Shown here: one piece after another, positions 43,946 through 52,333 of the stretch
How positions within the stretch are numbered: the stretch's first letter is position 1
How the letters are laid out: each line of letters starts with the position of its first letter
DNA from: an uncultured Clostridia bacterium
GTDB lineage: Bacteria; Bacillota; Clostridia; TANB77; CAG-508
DNA: 64,000 bases
Assembly: GCA_934167175.1 (NCBI GenBank)
Contig: CAKPKF010000004.1
Coordinates: 20,604-84,603, forward strand
Direction of reading: 5' to 3'
Notes under the pieces: model-generated
Told to the model about the DNA's origin: nothing
The model's input: only the letters and a program-made list of their open reading frames with translations
The model's database searches: none
Translations under genes and position numbers: made by a program

Positions 43946-44512
43946 TTTTATTATGTTAGGATTGGTATTATTAATTCCAGCAACATAAGAATATAATTCA
44001 CTTATATTGTATAGTAAGACTGTATTATTAATAGCAATTATAATACAGTCAATTAAATATTTAGTACCTTTTGTATATAAGTTAAAATTTAAATTTCTCA
44101 TTAAAGCATTAATATCTTCAACATTAATAGAATTTGGTATTTTAGAAATATCAATTTCATGAATAGCCATCATAACATCAACTAAGTTGCAGGGTTTAGG
44201 AATAATTCTAAATATTTTTGCTGTATTAGTAATTAGATTTCTAAATTCCTCTGAACCAGTCAAAACAATCATATTGCATAAGTTTTTCCCTTCAGTAATA
44301 GAAGCAAGTCTATTAATTATTTCAATGCCACTTATAGTAGGTAAGTCAAGATCTAATAATAAAATATCAGGTCTTAAATTTAAATATCTTTCTAGTGTAG
44401 TTAATCCATTGATTGTACAACCGATTATATCTATAGAAGTATCTTTGGTTAAAAAATTTCGACAACAAGAATTAAAATCTTTGTTATCATCAGCAATCAT
44501 AATTTCTTTCAT
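43943..44512 (-). CDS. Spo0A-like response regulator, cut by an in-frame amber codon
   Basis: A receiver domain (residues 1-120) has the acidic pocket MIADDN and the phosphoacceptor region ILLLDLDLPTISGIEII, with Thr in VLTGSEE and Lys in IIPKPC. The C-terminal region (ALMRNLNFNLYTKGTKYLID, NTVLLYNISELYSYVA, NNTNPNIIK) resembles the Spo0A-type DNA-binding domain. TAG ends the frame at 43945-43943, but the same frame then stays open for 46 more codons to TAA at 43802. The family expects sequence there, probably with Trp at the TAG. It is either a nonsense mutant or a read-through gene. It lies inside the cotJB element. Confidence 0.75.
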   Translation of the reverse strand: MKEIMIADDNKDFNSCCRNFLTKDTSIDIIGCTINGLTTLERYLNLRPDILLLDLDLPTISGIEIINRLASITEGKNLCNMIVLTGSEEFRNLITNTAKIFRIIPKPCNLVDVMMAIHEIDISKIPNSINVEDINALMRNLNFNLYTKGTKYLIDCIIIAINNTVLLYNISELYSYVAGINNTNPNIIK

Positions 44513-44650
44513 GAGTACCTACACATCTTAGCAAAGTTTGCATAAATGTCATACTGCTTAGCTTTTTATAAATCAATATTTTTAAAGAATAAAATGGAAA
44601 ATGTAATCTTAATATTTTAAGGGCATATAGTTTTAAAGAGGTGAATCAAA

Positions 44651-44788
44651 ATGAGCGAAGATTTTAAAGAAATATATGCAAATGAAGAAAAAGATTTAAC
44701 AGAATTAGTACAAGAATGGATAAATGAAAATATTGAGAATATTACTTGCATATGCACAAAAATAGAGTTGCAATGCAAGCAAAATTGA
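44651..44788 (+). CDS. Small element protein (45 aa)
   Basis: ATG 44651 sits 6 bases after AGAGGTGA and gives MSEDFKEIYANEEKDLTELV...CTKIELQCKQN. Near its end the -1 frame reads KNRVAMQAKLIDSYYKFYSGKEV, which looks more protein-like than the zero-frame end. The gene may therefore be longer and frameshifted around 44755-44765 (not at a CGG). It directly precedes the recombinase gene. Function unknown. Confidence 0.5.
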   Translation: MSEDFKEIYANEEKDLTELVQEWINENIENITCICTKIELQCKQN

Positions 44789-44831
44789 TAGATAGTTATT
44801 ATAAGTTTTACTCAGGAAAGGAAGTAAAAGT

Positions 44832-46448
44832 ATGTATGAGTTATATAATAACTATGATAATAGCTATAAAAAATATTCAAATACAAATGAGAATTTGAAT
44901 ATTGGAATTTATTGCAGACTTTCTATAGAAAATGAAAAAGAAGAGTTTAACAAACAATCAGAGAGTATTGAAAATCAATTAAAATTTTTAAAGGGATTTG
45001 TAGAATCACGAGGATGGAAAATAAAAAAAGTATATAAAGACGATGGATTTAGTGGTACCAATTTTGATAGACCTGCATTTCAAGAAATGATTGCCGATAT
45101 AGAAAATAAAGAAATAAATACAGTAATAACAAAAGATTTATCAAGATTAGGAAGAGATTATATTGATACAGGATATTATATAGAAAAATATTTTCCATCT
45201 ATGAATGTTAGGTACATAGCAGTTACTGATAATGTAGATACTTTTGATCCCAATAATACTAATAATGATATAACGCCATTTAAGTCAGTGTTTAACGATA
45301 TGTATGCAAAAGATACGTCGAAAAAGGTTAGAGCAATTTTAAAAACAAAAGCGATGAATGGTGAAAGTATAAAAGCTTTTCAACCTTATGGTTATAAAAA
45401 AGATCCAAATAATAAAAATAAAGTATTAGTTGATAATAATGTATCTGATATTGTAGTGAAAATATTTCAAATGTATAAATCAGGAAATACTAAAAAACAA
45501 ATTTGCGATTACCTAAATAATAACAATATTACGACACCTTTGAAATATAAAGAAGAAACTACTAATTATAAAAATCCAAATAAAAAGTGCTATGTATGGT
45601 CAAGTGCAATGGTAACCAAGATATTACGAGATAGAATATATGTAGGAGATTTAGTACAACATAAGCAAACAAAAGTAAATTATAAAATAAAGAAAACTGT
45701 AAAAGTAAATCCTTCTCAATATATTATAGTTCCAAATAACCATGAACCAATAATAGATAAAGATACATTCACAGTTGTGCAAGAAATGCTAGATAAACAA
45801 TCAAATGAATGGTCATACACAAATTCTGAATCAAATCATTTATTAAGAGGAATTGTTTACTGTAGCTGTGGTGGAAAAGTAACGTATAATAAAAATCATG
45901 GAAAATTTTCAAGATGCGTCTGTAGCAGTTACAAAAAAGCTGGATCAAGATTTTGCAATAATATACAATATTTAAAAGAAGATGATTTGATGGCAATGGT
46001 GTTAGAAAATCTAAGAAAAAATGTTAAAAAATACCTAGATTATAAAAAACTTAATTATAAGGTTAAACAGCCTAAAATAATGCAAAATAATACATCAGCT
46101 ATTAAGGAGCAAATAAATTTAATTAATCAAAAAATAAGAGATATGTACCAAGATAAATTAAATAATATAATAACAGCAGAACTATATGTGCAAATGTCAG
46201 AAGAGTTTGAAAAAAAGAAAGAAGAACTGAATAAACGACTTCAAAATATAGAAAAAGAAAAAATAAAGAGAAGTAAAGAAGCTAATAATGATAGTATAGA
46301 AAAATATATAAAAAAAGTTTTAGAATTTAATCAAAATGAAGAAATAAGTAGAGACATTATACTTAAATTGATAAATAAAATTGTAATAGAAAATAAAAAG
46401 ATTAAAAGTATATCTTATAATTTTAGTATACCTAAAAAATGTAATTGA
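44832..46448 (+). CDS. Large serine recombinase
   Basis: A 538-residue site-specific recombinase. The N-terminal resolvase domain has GIYCRLS (catalytic Ser), ESIENQLKFLKGF, DDGFSGTNFDRPAFQEM and KDLSRLGRDYIDTG. A recombinase domain follows (PYGYKKDPNN, ILRDRIYVGDLVQHK), then a zinc ribbon (YCSCGGKVTYN ... CVCSSYKKAG..FC), and a coiled coil around 410-480. This is the architecture of TnpX/CisA-type enzymes that excise elements between att sites. It sits at the right end of the cotJB element, 64 bases from the core. Confidence 0.94.
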   Translation: MYELYNNYDNSYKKYSNTNENLNIGIYCRLSIENEKEEFNKQSESIENQLKFLKGFVESRGWKIKKVYKDDGFSGTNFDRPAFQEMIADIENKEINTVITKDLSRLGRDYIDTGYYIEKYFPSMNVRYIAVTDNVDTFDPNNTNNDITPFKSVFNDMYAKDTSKKVRAILKTKAMNGESIKAFQPYGYKKDPNNKNKVLVDNNVSDIVVKIFQMYKSGNTKKQICDYLNNNNITTPLKYKEETTNYKNPNKKCYVWSSAMVTKILRDRIYVGDLVQHKQTKVNYKIKKTVKVNPSQYIIVPNNHEPIIDKDTFTVVQEMLDKQSNEWSYTNSESNHLLRGIVYCSCGGKVTYNKNHGKFSRCVCSSYKKAGSRFCNNIQYLKEDDLMAMVLENLRKNVKKYLDYKKLNYKVKQPKIMQNNTSAIKEQINLINQKIRDMYQDKLNNIITAELYVQMSEEFEKKKEELNKRLQNIEKEKIKRSKEANNDSIEKYIKKVLEFNQNEEISRDIILKLINKIVIENKKIKSISYNFSIPKKCN

Positions 46449-46511
46449 GTAAAATAAAGTAGTGTGGACTATAGTCCATAAAAAAATACTTCCCTTTTTA
46501 ATGACTGGTGG

Positions 46512-46518
46512 CCATGGG
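46512..46518 (+). repeat. Putative attR core CCATGGG
   Basis: Identical to 42668-42674. Followed by GAA GGA GGA GAT GTA TAA, the native cotJB end, which also supplies the AAGGAGG ribosome site of cotJC. Confidence 0.75.
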
Positions 46519-46534
46519 AAGGAGGAGATGTATA

Positions 46535-46733
46535 ATGTGGACATATAATAAGATGTTGGAATATCCAATCAATATAAAAAATACAAATCCAAGATTAGCG
46601 AAATTTATAATTTCTCAATATCGGAGGACCAGATGGGGAACTTGCGGCATCACTTAGGTATTTATCTCAAAGATTTGCTATGCCAGATCAAAAAGCAAAA
46701 GCTATACTAAATGATATAGGTACAGAAGAATGA
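46535..46733 (+). pseudogene. cotJC: CotJC (manganese-catalase-like coat protein), N-terminal third only, with CGG frameshift
   Basis: ATG 46535 after GAAGGAGGAG gives MWTYNKMLEYPINIKNTNPR and LAKFIISQY. CGG at 46622 then breaks the frame. Skipping the C gives GGPDGELAASLRYLSQRFAM and PDQKAKAILNDIGTEE, exactly the CotJC sequence, before TGA at 46731. CotJC is ~190 residues; here only 65 remain. The cut falls in the metal-site motif GTEExAHLE, so the product cannot be a working catalase. The missing two thirds are not in this window. It is either a deletion remnant or the left half of a gene split by a second insertion. Confidence 0.85.
46622..46624 (+). other. In-frame CGG, +1 frameshift site (cotJC)
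   Basis: Zero frame CAA TAT CGG AGG; restored TAT (C) GGA GGA CCA GAT GGG. The shift codon is GGA glycine, the invariant first Gly of QYGGPDGE. Confidence 0.82.
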
Positions 46734-46781
46734 GTACCAAAATGCTGTCAATTAAAATTGGTTAAAAATTATGGCAAAACC

Positions 46782-46810
46782 TTGTTACAATAATTACATT
46801 ATGATATAAT
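46782..46810 (+). promoter_or_regulatory. Promoter of the surface-polysaccharide operon
   Basis: TTGTTA (46782-46787), 17-base spacer, TATAAT (46805-46810) preceded by TGA. Confidence 0.7.
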
Positions 46811-46845
46811 CAAAAACGTAAAAAAATAGAAAAGGAAAAAGAAAA

Positions 46846-47826
46846 ATGGAAGAACAAATAGATATATTAATGGCAACGTACAACAGTAATATATACTATT
46901 TAAAAAAACAAATAGATAGCATATTAGGACAAACATATAAAAATATTAAATTAATAATAAGTGATGATAATTCAACTAAAAAAGAAGTTAAAGAAGAATT
47001 GGAAAAATATAAAGAAAAAGATGCAAGAATAGAATTATATATACAAGAAGAAAATTTGGGTTATAATAAAAATTTTGGTTTTCTATTAGAAAAATCTACT
47101 GCAAATTATATTATGTTTTCAGATCATGATGATATATGGTATAAGGAAAAAGTAGAGAAAAGTTTAAAAAAGTTAAAAGAAGAAAATGTCGATTTGATAT
47201 ACGTTAATTCACACCAAATAAATGAAAAAGACGAAATAATAAGAGAAAATTATTTCAAATATAAAAATGTGCCATTAATAAATAGAAAGAGTAAACTAGC
47301 AATATCAAGGTGTGCAGGTATTGGATGTTCTCAAATATTTACCAAAGAAGTAAAAGAAAAAATGATACCATTTAAAAATTGCGTTATGGCACATGATTGG
47401 TTAGCTGGTTTTATTGCAAATAACCAGAAAGGTCTCACATATATTGAAAAGCCACTATTTGGATACAGACTGCATAATACAAATGTATTTGGAGGCAGAA
47501 GTTTTGAACAGAATGTAGGAAAGTGGAAAGAAAAAAATGGTAATAATTATAAATCATATTTAAAATATAGAAAAGAGAGCGTTATAGATAAAGCGTATTT
47601 ATCTGGTGCTAAAATGTGTAAAGAATATGATTTAAAAGGAAAAAATGAAAAATTTATAAAAGAGCTAATAGAATATCTAGAAAAATTGGAAAAATCTAAA
47701 TATTTTAATATTCATTTAATAAAGTATTTTAAATTTTTTGCTGGCAAGAACTTGTTTAAGAAAATGGTAAAAGAAATTATTATTTTTCATTTTCCAGTGT
47801 TGGGATATTTGGTTTTTAAATTATGA
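46846..47826 (+). CDS. Family 2 glycosyltransferase (rhamnosyltransferase-like)
   Basis: A 326-residue GT-A enzyme. The nucleotide-binding start is IDILMATYNSNIYYLKKQID with SILGQTYKNIKLIISDDNS. The metal motif is MFSDHDDIW near residue 95 and the acceptor-side motif AHDWLAGFIA near 183. The C-terminal ~60 residues are basic and hydrophobic, probably membrane-associated. It is the first gene of the glycan operon and a homologue of the gene at 48714 (same MATYN/DQDD layout). Confidence 0.88.
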   Translation: MEEQIDILMATYNSNIYYLKKQIDSILGQTYKNIKLIISDDNSTKKEVKEELEKYKEKDARIELYIQEENLGYNKNFGFLLEKSTANYIMFSDHDDIWYKEKVEKSLKKLKEENVDLIYVNSHQINEKDEIIRENYFKYKNVPLINRKSKLAISRCAGIGCSQIFTKEVKEKMIPFKNCVMAHDWLAGFIANNQKGLTYIEKPLFGYRLHNTNVFGGRSFEQNVGKWKEKNGNNYKSYLKYRKESVIDKAYLSGAKMCKEYDLKGKNEKFIKELIEYLEKLEKSKYFNIHLIKYFKFFAGKNLFKKMVKEIIIFHFPVLGYLVFKL

Positions 47827-47905
47827 GATAATAATTTATTTTTTTAAAATTATGCTGAAAAAATATAAAATGAAGAATTAAAATGGAAAGGATGAATTAA
47901 GAAAA

Positions 47906-48697
47906 ATGGAATTTATAAAAATAGTATTAAAAAATAGAAAATTAGCATTTTCTTTAGGAAAGAATGATTTCAGAAATAGATTTGCTAGTACTAGTTTGGG
48001 AAGTATATGGGGCTTTTTGCAACCATTTATATTTATGTTGACATATGTAATAGTATTTCAGTATATACTTAAAACAGGAAGTGCGGGGAATGATCCATAT
48101 GTAGTGTGGTTTCTACCTGGAATGGCGATGTGGCAGTGTATAAACGATACAGTAATGAGTGCAAGTGCATCGATTAGAACATATAGTTACTTGGTAAAAA
48201 AAGTAGTATTTCCAGTAGATATAATACCTATAATATCTATAATAGCAAGTGGATTTGTATCTTTGTTTTTATTTACAGTAGCAATAGTTGTTGGATGTAT
48301 ATTTAATTATGTGCCAAATTTCGGTCAAATCATATATATTATAATTGCAGCATATGCTTTTATGATATCATTTACAAGATTTACGTCAGCTGTAACAACA
48401 TTAGTACCAGATTTTGCACAATTGTTAGGTATAATGATGCAGTTGTTTTTCTGGTTTACTCCAGTAGTATGGAATTTATCAATGCTTTCAAATCATCCAA
48501 CAATATTAAAATTTATGAAATGTATGCCGTTTAATTATTTAGTATCAGGTTTTAGGGATTCATTTATATCTAGTAATATTGTAACTGAAGGACATGGATG
48601 CTATACAATAGTATTTTGGGTAATAACAGCAATTATGTTTGTATGGGGAAATTACATATTCAAGAAAAGCAAAAAAGACTTCGCAGATGTATTATAA
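47906..48697 (+). CDS. ABC-2 type polysaccharide export permease (Wzm/TagG-like)
   Basis: A 263-residue permease with six predicted membrane helices. The family signature RNRFASTSLGSIWGFLQPFI opens it, with LPGMAMWQCINDTVMSAS and a final PFNYLVSGFRDSFIS. It forms the channel for export of a lipid-linked glycan with the ATPase encoded at 49723. One glycosyltransferase gene separates the two. Confidence 0.9.
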   Translation: MEFIKIVLKNRKLAFSLGKNDFRNRFASTSLGSIWGFLQPFIFMLTYVIVFQYILKTGSAGNDPYVVWFLPGMAMWQCINDTVMSASASIRTYSYLVKKVVFPVDIIPIISIIASGFVSLFLFTVAIVVGCIFNYVPNFGQIIYIIIAAYAFMISFTRFTSAVTTLVPDFAQLLGIMMQLFFWFTPVVWNLSMLSNHPTILKFMKCMPFNYLVSGFRDSFISSNIVTEGHGCYTIVFWVITAIMFVWGNYIFKKSKKDFADVL

Positions 48698-48713
48698 TGA
48701 ATGGAGAATATAT

Positions 48714-49703
48714 ATGAAAAAGACAATAGATGTATTAATGGCAACATACAATGGCGAAAAATATTTAAAAGAACAAATAGAAAGTATATTAAATCAAACA
48801 TATGATAATATAAGATTAGTAATTTCTGATGACTGTTCTAAAGATGGAACTAAAGATATACTAAAACAATATGAAAAAGATTCAAGAATAGAAATTCATT
48901 ATCATGAAAAAAATCAAGGATATATAAAAAATTTTGAATATTTATTAAAACAAGTGAAAAATGAAATTTATATGCTATCTGATCAAGATGATGTATGGAT
49001 GCCAGAAAAAATTGAAAAGTCATATGAAGTATTAATTAAAAATAATGCAGACTTAGTTTTTGGCGATTTAGAAGTTGTAAATGAAAATTTAGAAACGATA
49101 TATCCGTCATTTAATAAATTTATGTTATTAGAAAGAAAAATTAATAAATATATAGGTAGCTATAAAGTAAACTATTTATATAATTGTGTAACGGGCTGTA
49201 CAGTGATGTCAAAAGCTAAATGGATTGAAAAAATATTACCAATACCGACAGATTCTAAATACCTTATACATGACCACTGGATAGGCTTGATAATAGCTTT
49301 AGATGGAAAGATGGCATATATACCAGAAAAATATATAAAGTATAGACAGCATGGAAATAATCAAGTCGGAACTGAAAAAATTTCTCATGGATTTAAAAAA
49401 TTAGAACAAGTAAGAGAATTGTTTATAAATGTTAAAGTTGGTGTTTTTGGAACATATGTGAAAAATAAAGAAAAATTCCCCAAAAAATTACAAAATTTGA
49501 ACAATCAAGCTTATGAATATTTTAAAATGATAGAAAAAAAGAAAAATTTTAATTTTAAAAAATGGAGAATTTTTCATGAATTATATAAAACAGAAACTTT
49601 TATGTATTACATAGAAAATTTTCTTATTATGAACATGCCTTTGATAGCTAGAGAAATGTTTAAAATAAGATATGCAATTCTGAAACTATTGAAAAAAAGA
49701 TAA
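48714..49703 (+). CDS. Family 2 glycosyltransferase
   Basis: The start ATG 48714 has GGAGA 7 bases ahead; an upstream in-frame ATG at 48639 lies within the permease gene. A 329-residue GT-A enzyme: IDVLMATYNGEKYLKEQIES, ISDDCSKDGT, metal motif MLSDQDDVW, HDHWIGLIIALDG and YRQHGNNQVG. Similar to rhamnosyltransferases of cell-wall polysaccharide operons. The sugar cannot be deduced. Confidence 0.88.
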   Translation: MKKTIDVLMATYNGEKYLKEQIESILNQTYDNIRLVISDDCSKDGTKDILKQYEKDSRIEIHYHEKNQGYIKNFEYLLKQVKNEIYMLSDQDDVWMPEKIEKSYEVLIKNNADLVFGDLEVVNENLETIYPSFNKFMLLERKINKYIGSYKVNYLYNCVTGCTVMSKAKWIEKILPIPTDSKYLIHDHWIGLIIALDGKMAYIPEKYIKYRQHGNNQVGTEKISHGFKKLEQVRELFINVKVGVFGTYVKNKEKFPKKLQNLNNQAYEYFKMIEKKKNFNFKKWRIFHELYKTETFMYYIENFLIMNMPLIAREMFKIRYAILKLLKKR

Positions 49704-49722
49704 AAAATTAGGAGGGAACATA

Positions 49723-51051
49723 GTGAGAGAGGAAAAACAAAATGAAGAACAAGTAACTATGGTTAAAATAACTAATTTATCTAAAGAATATAAAATGTTT
49801 AATAGAAAAATAGATAGATTAGTAGAAACGATAGTACCAGTAATAAAAAGACATGGAACATTTAAGGCACTAGAAGATTTTTCTTTGGAATTAAAAAAAG
49901 GGGAAGTACTAGGAATACTTGGAAAAAACGGTGCGGGAAAGTCTACGTTACTAAAAATGATAACAGGAGTTGTAGTGCCAACTACAGGAAAAATAGAAAT
50001 AAATGGTAAAATTAGTTCTTTATTAGAATTAGGTGCGGCTTTTAATCCAGATTTAACTGGAGTAGAAAATATATATCAACATGGGCAAGTAATGGGACTT
50101 TCTAAAGAAGAAATAGAAAAAAGAAAACCAGAAATAATAAAATTTGCAGATATTGGAGAACATTTGTATCAACCAGTAAAAACATATTCATCAGGAATGT
50201 TTGCAAGACTTGCTTTTGCCTGTGCAATAAATGTAGATCCTGATATTCTAATAGTAGATGAAGTTCTTTCTGTTGGAGATATGGCATTCCAATTAAAATG
50301 TTTTAAAAAATTCGAACAATTAAAAGAACAGGGAAAAACAATAATATTTGTAACACACAGCATAAATGATGTTTTGAATAATTGTAACAGGACTATAATA
50401 ATGAATGAGGGTAAAAAAATATTTGATGGAGGAGTAAAAGAAGGAGTAGAAAATTATAAAAAGTTAATAACAGGAATGTTAGAGAAAGAGGAGAAGAATG
50501 AAGGCCAAACTGGTGAAAAAAAGCCTAAAAAAACGACTTCTATCTTAGGCATAAATGATGAAAATATAGAATGGAAAAAATATTTCACTGTAAACCCAGA
50601 CGTTATAAGATATGGAAATAAAGAAGCGGAAATTGTTGATTTTGGAATGTTCAATTATAAAGGAGAGCCAAGTTCTATAATTGACAGTCAAGAAGAAATA
50701 ACAGTAAAATTAAAAGCAAAATTCAATAAAGATGTTGAATGTCCAACATTTTCAATGACAATTAAAGATTTTTCTGGAAAAGAAATTTGCGGAACAAATA
50801 CTAATTTTTTAAATTATTACACAGGAAAATGTGAAAAAGGAAAATCATATATCTGTGAATTTAGACAAAGGTTTCAATTAGCTCCAGGAAAATATACTTT
50901 ATCGCTAAGCTGTAGTAGATATGATTATAATGGAGAAATTGTAGTTCTAAACAGAAATTATGATTTAATGATATTTGAAGTAATGTCAAACAAAAAGTTT
51001 GTAGGATATTATAATTTAGATACAGATGTTACATTTTCTGAAATAAAATAA
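49723..51051 (+). CDS. Polysaccharide ABC exporter ATPase with glycan-binding C-terminal domain (Wzt-like)
   Basis: GTG start at 49723, 8 bases after GGAGGG. The nucleotide-binding domain has Walker A GILGKNGAGKSTLLKMI, signature YSSGMFARLAFACAI, Walker B ILIVDEVLSVGD and FVTHSIND. After a charged linker (~residues 250-275) a beta-sandwich domain of ~165 residues follows (VDFGMFNYKGEPSSI, FRQRFQLAPGKYTLSLSCS). This matches the Wzt C-terminal domain that recognises a capped chain end before export. Together with the WbdD-like gene downstream, it points to a terminally modified polymer. Confidence 0.9.
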   Translation: MREEKQNEEQVTMVKITNLSKEYKMFNRKIDRLVETIVPVIKRHGTFKALEDFSLELKKGEVLGILGKNGAGKSTLLKMITGVVVPTTGKIEINGKISSLLELGAAFNPDLTGVENIYQHGQVMGLSKEEIEKRKPEIIKFADIGEHLYQPVKTYSSGMFARLAFACAINVDPDILIVDEVLSVGDMAFQLKCFKKFEQLKEQGKTIIFVTHSINDVLNNCNRTIIMNEGKKIFDGGVKEGVENYKKLITGMLEKEEKNEGQTGEKKPKKTTSILGINDENIEWKKYFTVNPDVIRYGNKEAEIVDFGMFNYKGEPSSIIDSQEEITVKLKAKFNKDVECPTFSMTIKDFSGKEICGTNTNFLNYYTGKCEKGKSYICEFRQRFQLAPGKYTLSLSCSRYDYNGEIVVLNRNYDLMIFEVMSNKKFVGYYNLDTDVTFSEIK

Positions 51052-51069
51052 TATTTGATTGGAGAAAAG

Positions 51070-52314
51070 ATGAAAGAAACACATTTATTTATATTATGGG
51101 AAAATGCTAGAGAAAAAGAAGAAGAAATTTTAAAAGATATAAAAAAAAGTTTTAATATTTTAGGATTATATAATATCACATGGAAAAAAGAAAATTTTTC
51201 AAATAATTTATCAAGGTTTTATGGTACGAATTTGCCAAAGAATTCTGGTAAAGAACAACATTGTGGAAATGGAGATTTTTTATTAATAGTAGTGGAAGTA
51301 GAAAATCCAAAATATGAAGAAAGAGAAACTAGCAAAGGTGTACAAGTAGTAAACACAAATATGTTTGACAAAAAAGCATATTATAGAGAACTAACAGGTG
51401 GAGGTCATAAGGTTCATGCAACAAATTCAGAAATAGAAACAAATCATGATTTAACGCTATTGTTAGGAAAGAATATAGAAGATTATTTAAAAACATTAAA
51501 TATAGCTCAAAAAGAAGAGTTTTTAAATATAGAACAAGATTTACTAGGACAAGAAGGTTTTACTACAGTAAATGAAATGTTTTATGCTTTGAATAATTGT
51601 ATAAAATATGCGATTATAAGAAATTATGAGAGTCTTCCAGATGAAATATATGTTAACGAACATAATGATATAGATATAATATGCGAATCTTATGAAAATG
51701 CAGCATATGTATTAAATGCAGAAAAAGTATTTCAAGAAAATTATAGGGTTCACTATAAAGTGAAAGTAGAAAATAAAATAGCATACTTTGACTTGAGATA
51801 TATTGGTGATGAATATTATTATTATAAATTAGAGAAAAATATAATAAAAAATCGAAAATACAATGAAAAAGGCTTTTTTGTTATATCTGACGAGGAATAT
51901 TTTTATGGACTTATATATCATGCATTAATTCATAAACCACAATTTTCAGAGGATTATAAAAATAGATTAAAACAAATGAATAATATGAACATAAAGTTAG
52001 AAACAGAAAAAGATTATATAAATATATTGGAAAAATGGTTATTAAAAAATGGATATATGATAACAAAGCCATTAGATTATTCAGTTCAATTTAATTTAGA
52101 AAATACGAAAAAATTTAATGAATTATTGTTTGATGACAGAACAGAAAAATATGATATAATGAAGAAAAAAATACAGGAAAATGAAAATAAAATCGAAGAA
52201 TTGATTAAGCAAAAGGAAAATTTAGAAATAGAATTAAATAAAATATTAAATTCTAAATCTTGGAAAATAACAGAGCCAATAAGAAAACTAAGGAAAAAAA
52301 TACAGAATAATTAA
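51070..52314 (+). CDS. Polysaccharide-operon protein with nucleotidyltransferase-like region
   Basis: ATG 51070 is 6 bases after GGAG; a TTG at 51055 is less likely. A 414-residue protein. The first ~150 residues (LFILWENAREKEEEIL, LTGGGHKVHATNS) resemble a domain I have seen in glycan clusters without a name. The middle has NEHNDIDIICES, resembling the paired-acid motif of nucleotidyltransferase folds. The end is a coiled coil plus SKSWKITEPIRKLRKK, a tail shared with the next protein. Function unknown; probably part of glycan assembly at the membrane. Confidence 0.65.
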   Translation: MKETHLFILWENAREKEEEILKDIKKSFNILGLYNITWKKENFSNNLSRFYGTNLPKNSGKEQHCGNGDFLLIVVEVENPKYEERETSKGVQVVNTNMFDKKAYYRELTGGGHKVHATNSEIETNHDLTLLLGKNIEDYLKTLNIAQKEEFLNIEQDLLGQEGFTTVNEMFYALNNCIKYAIIRNYESLPDEIYVNEHNDIDIICESYENAAYVLNAEKVFQENYRVHYKVKVENKIAYFDLRYIGDEYYYYKLEKNIIKNRKYNEKGFFVISDEEYFYGLIYHALIHKPQFSEDYKNRLKQMNNMNIKLETEKDYINILEKWLLKNGYMITKPLDYSVQFNLENTKKFNELLFDDRTEKYDIMKKKIQENENKIEELIKQKENLEIELNKILNSKSWKITEPIRKLRKKIQNN

Positions 52315-52333
52315 AATAAAGGATAGGATTTTT

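Larger units (their letters stand above)
42668..46518 (+). mobile_element. Serine-recombinase element (~3.84 kb) inserted in cotJB
   Basis: Bounded by CCATGGG at 42668-42674 and 46512-46518. The left copy is in the cotJB codons for PW. The right copy is followed by GAA GGA GGA GAT GTA TAA, the missing cotJB tail, whose TAA overlaps the cotJC ATG. The contents are a possibly broken gene at 42825-43231, a Nudix hydrolase, a Spo0A-like regulator on the minus strand, a small protein and a large serine recombinase. This is the layout of skin-like elements excised from sporulation genes. Excision itself cannot be seen in one sequence. Confidence 0.82.
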
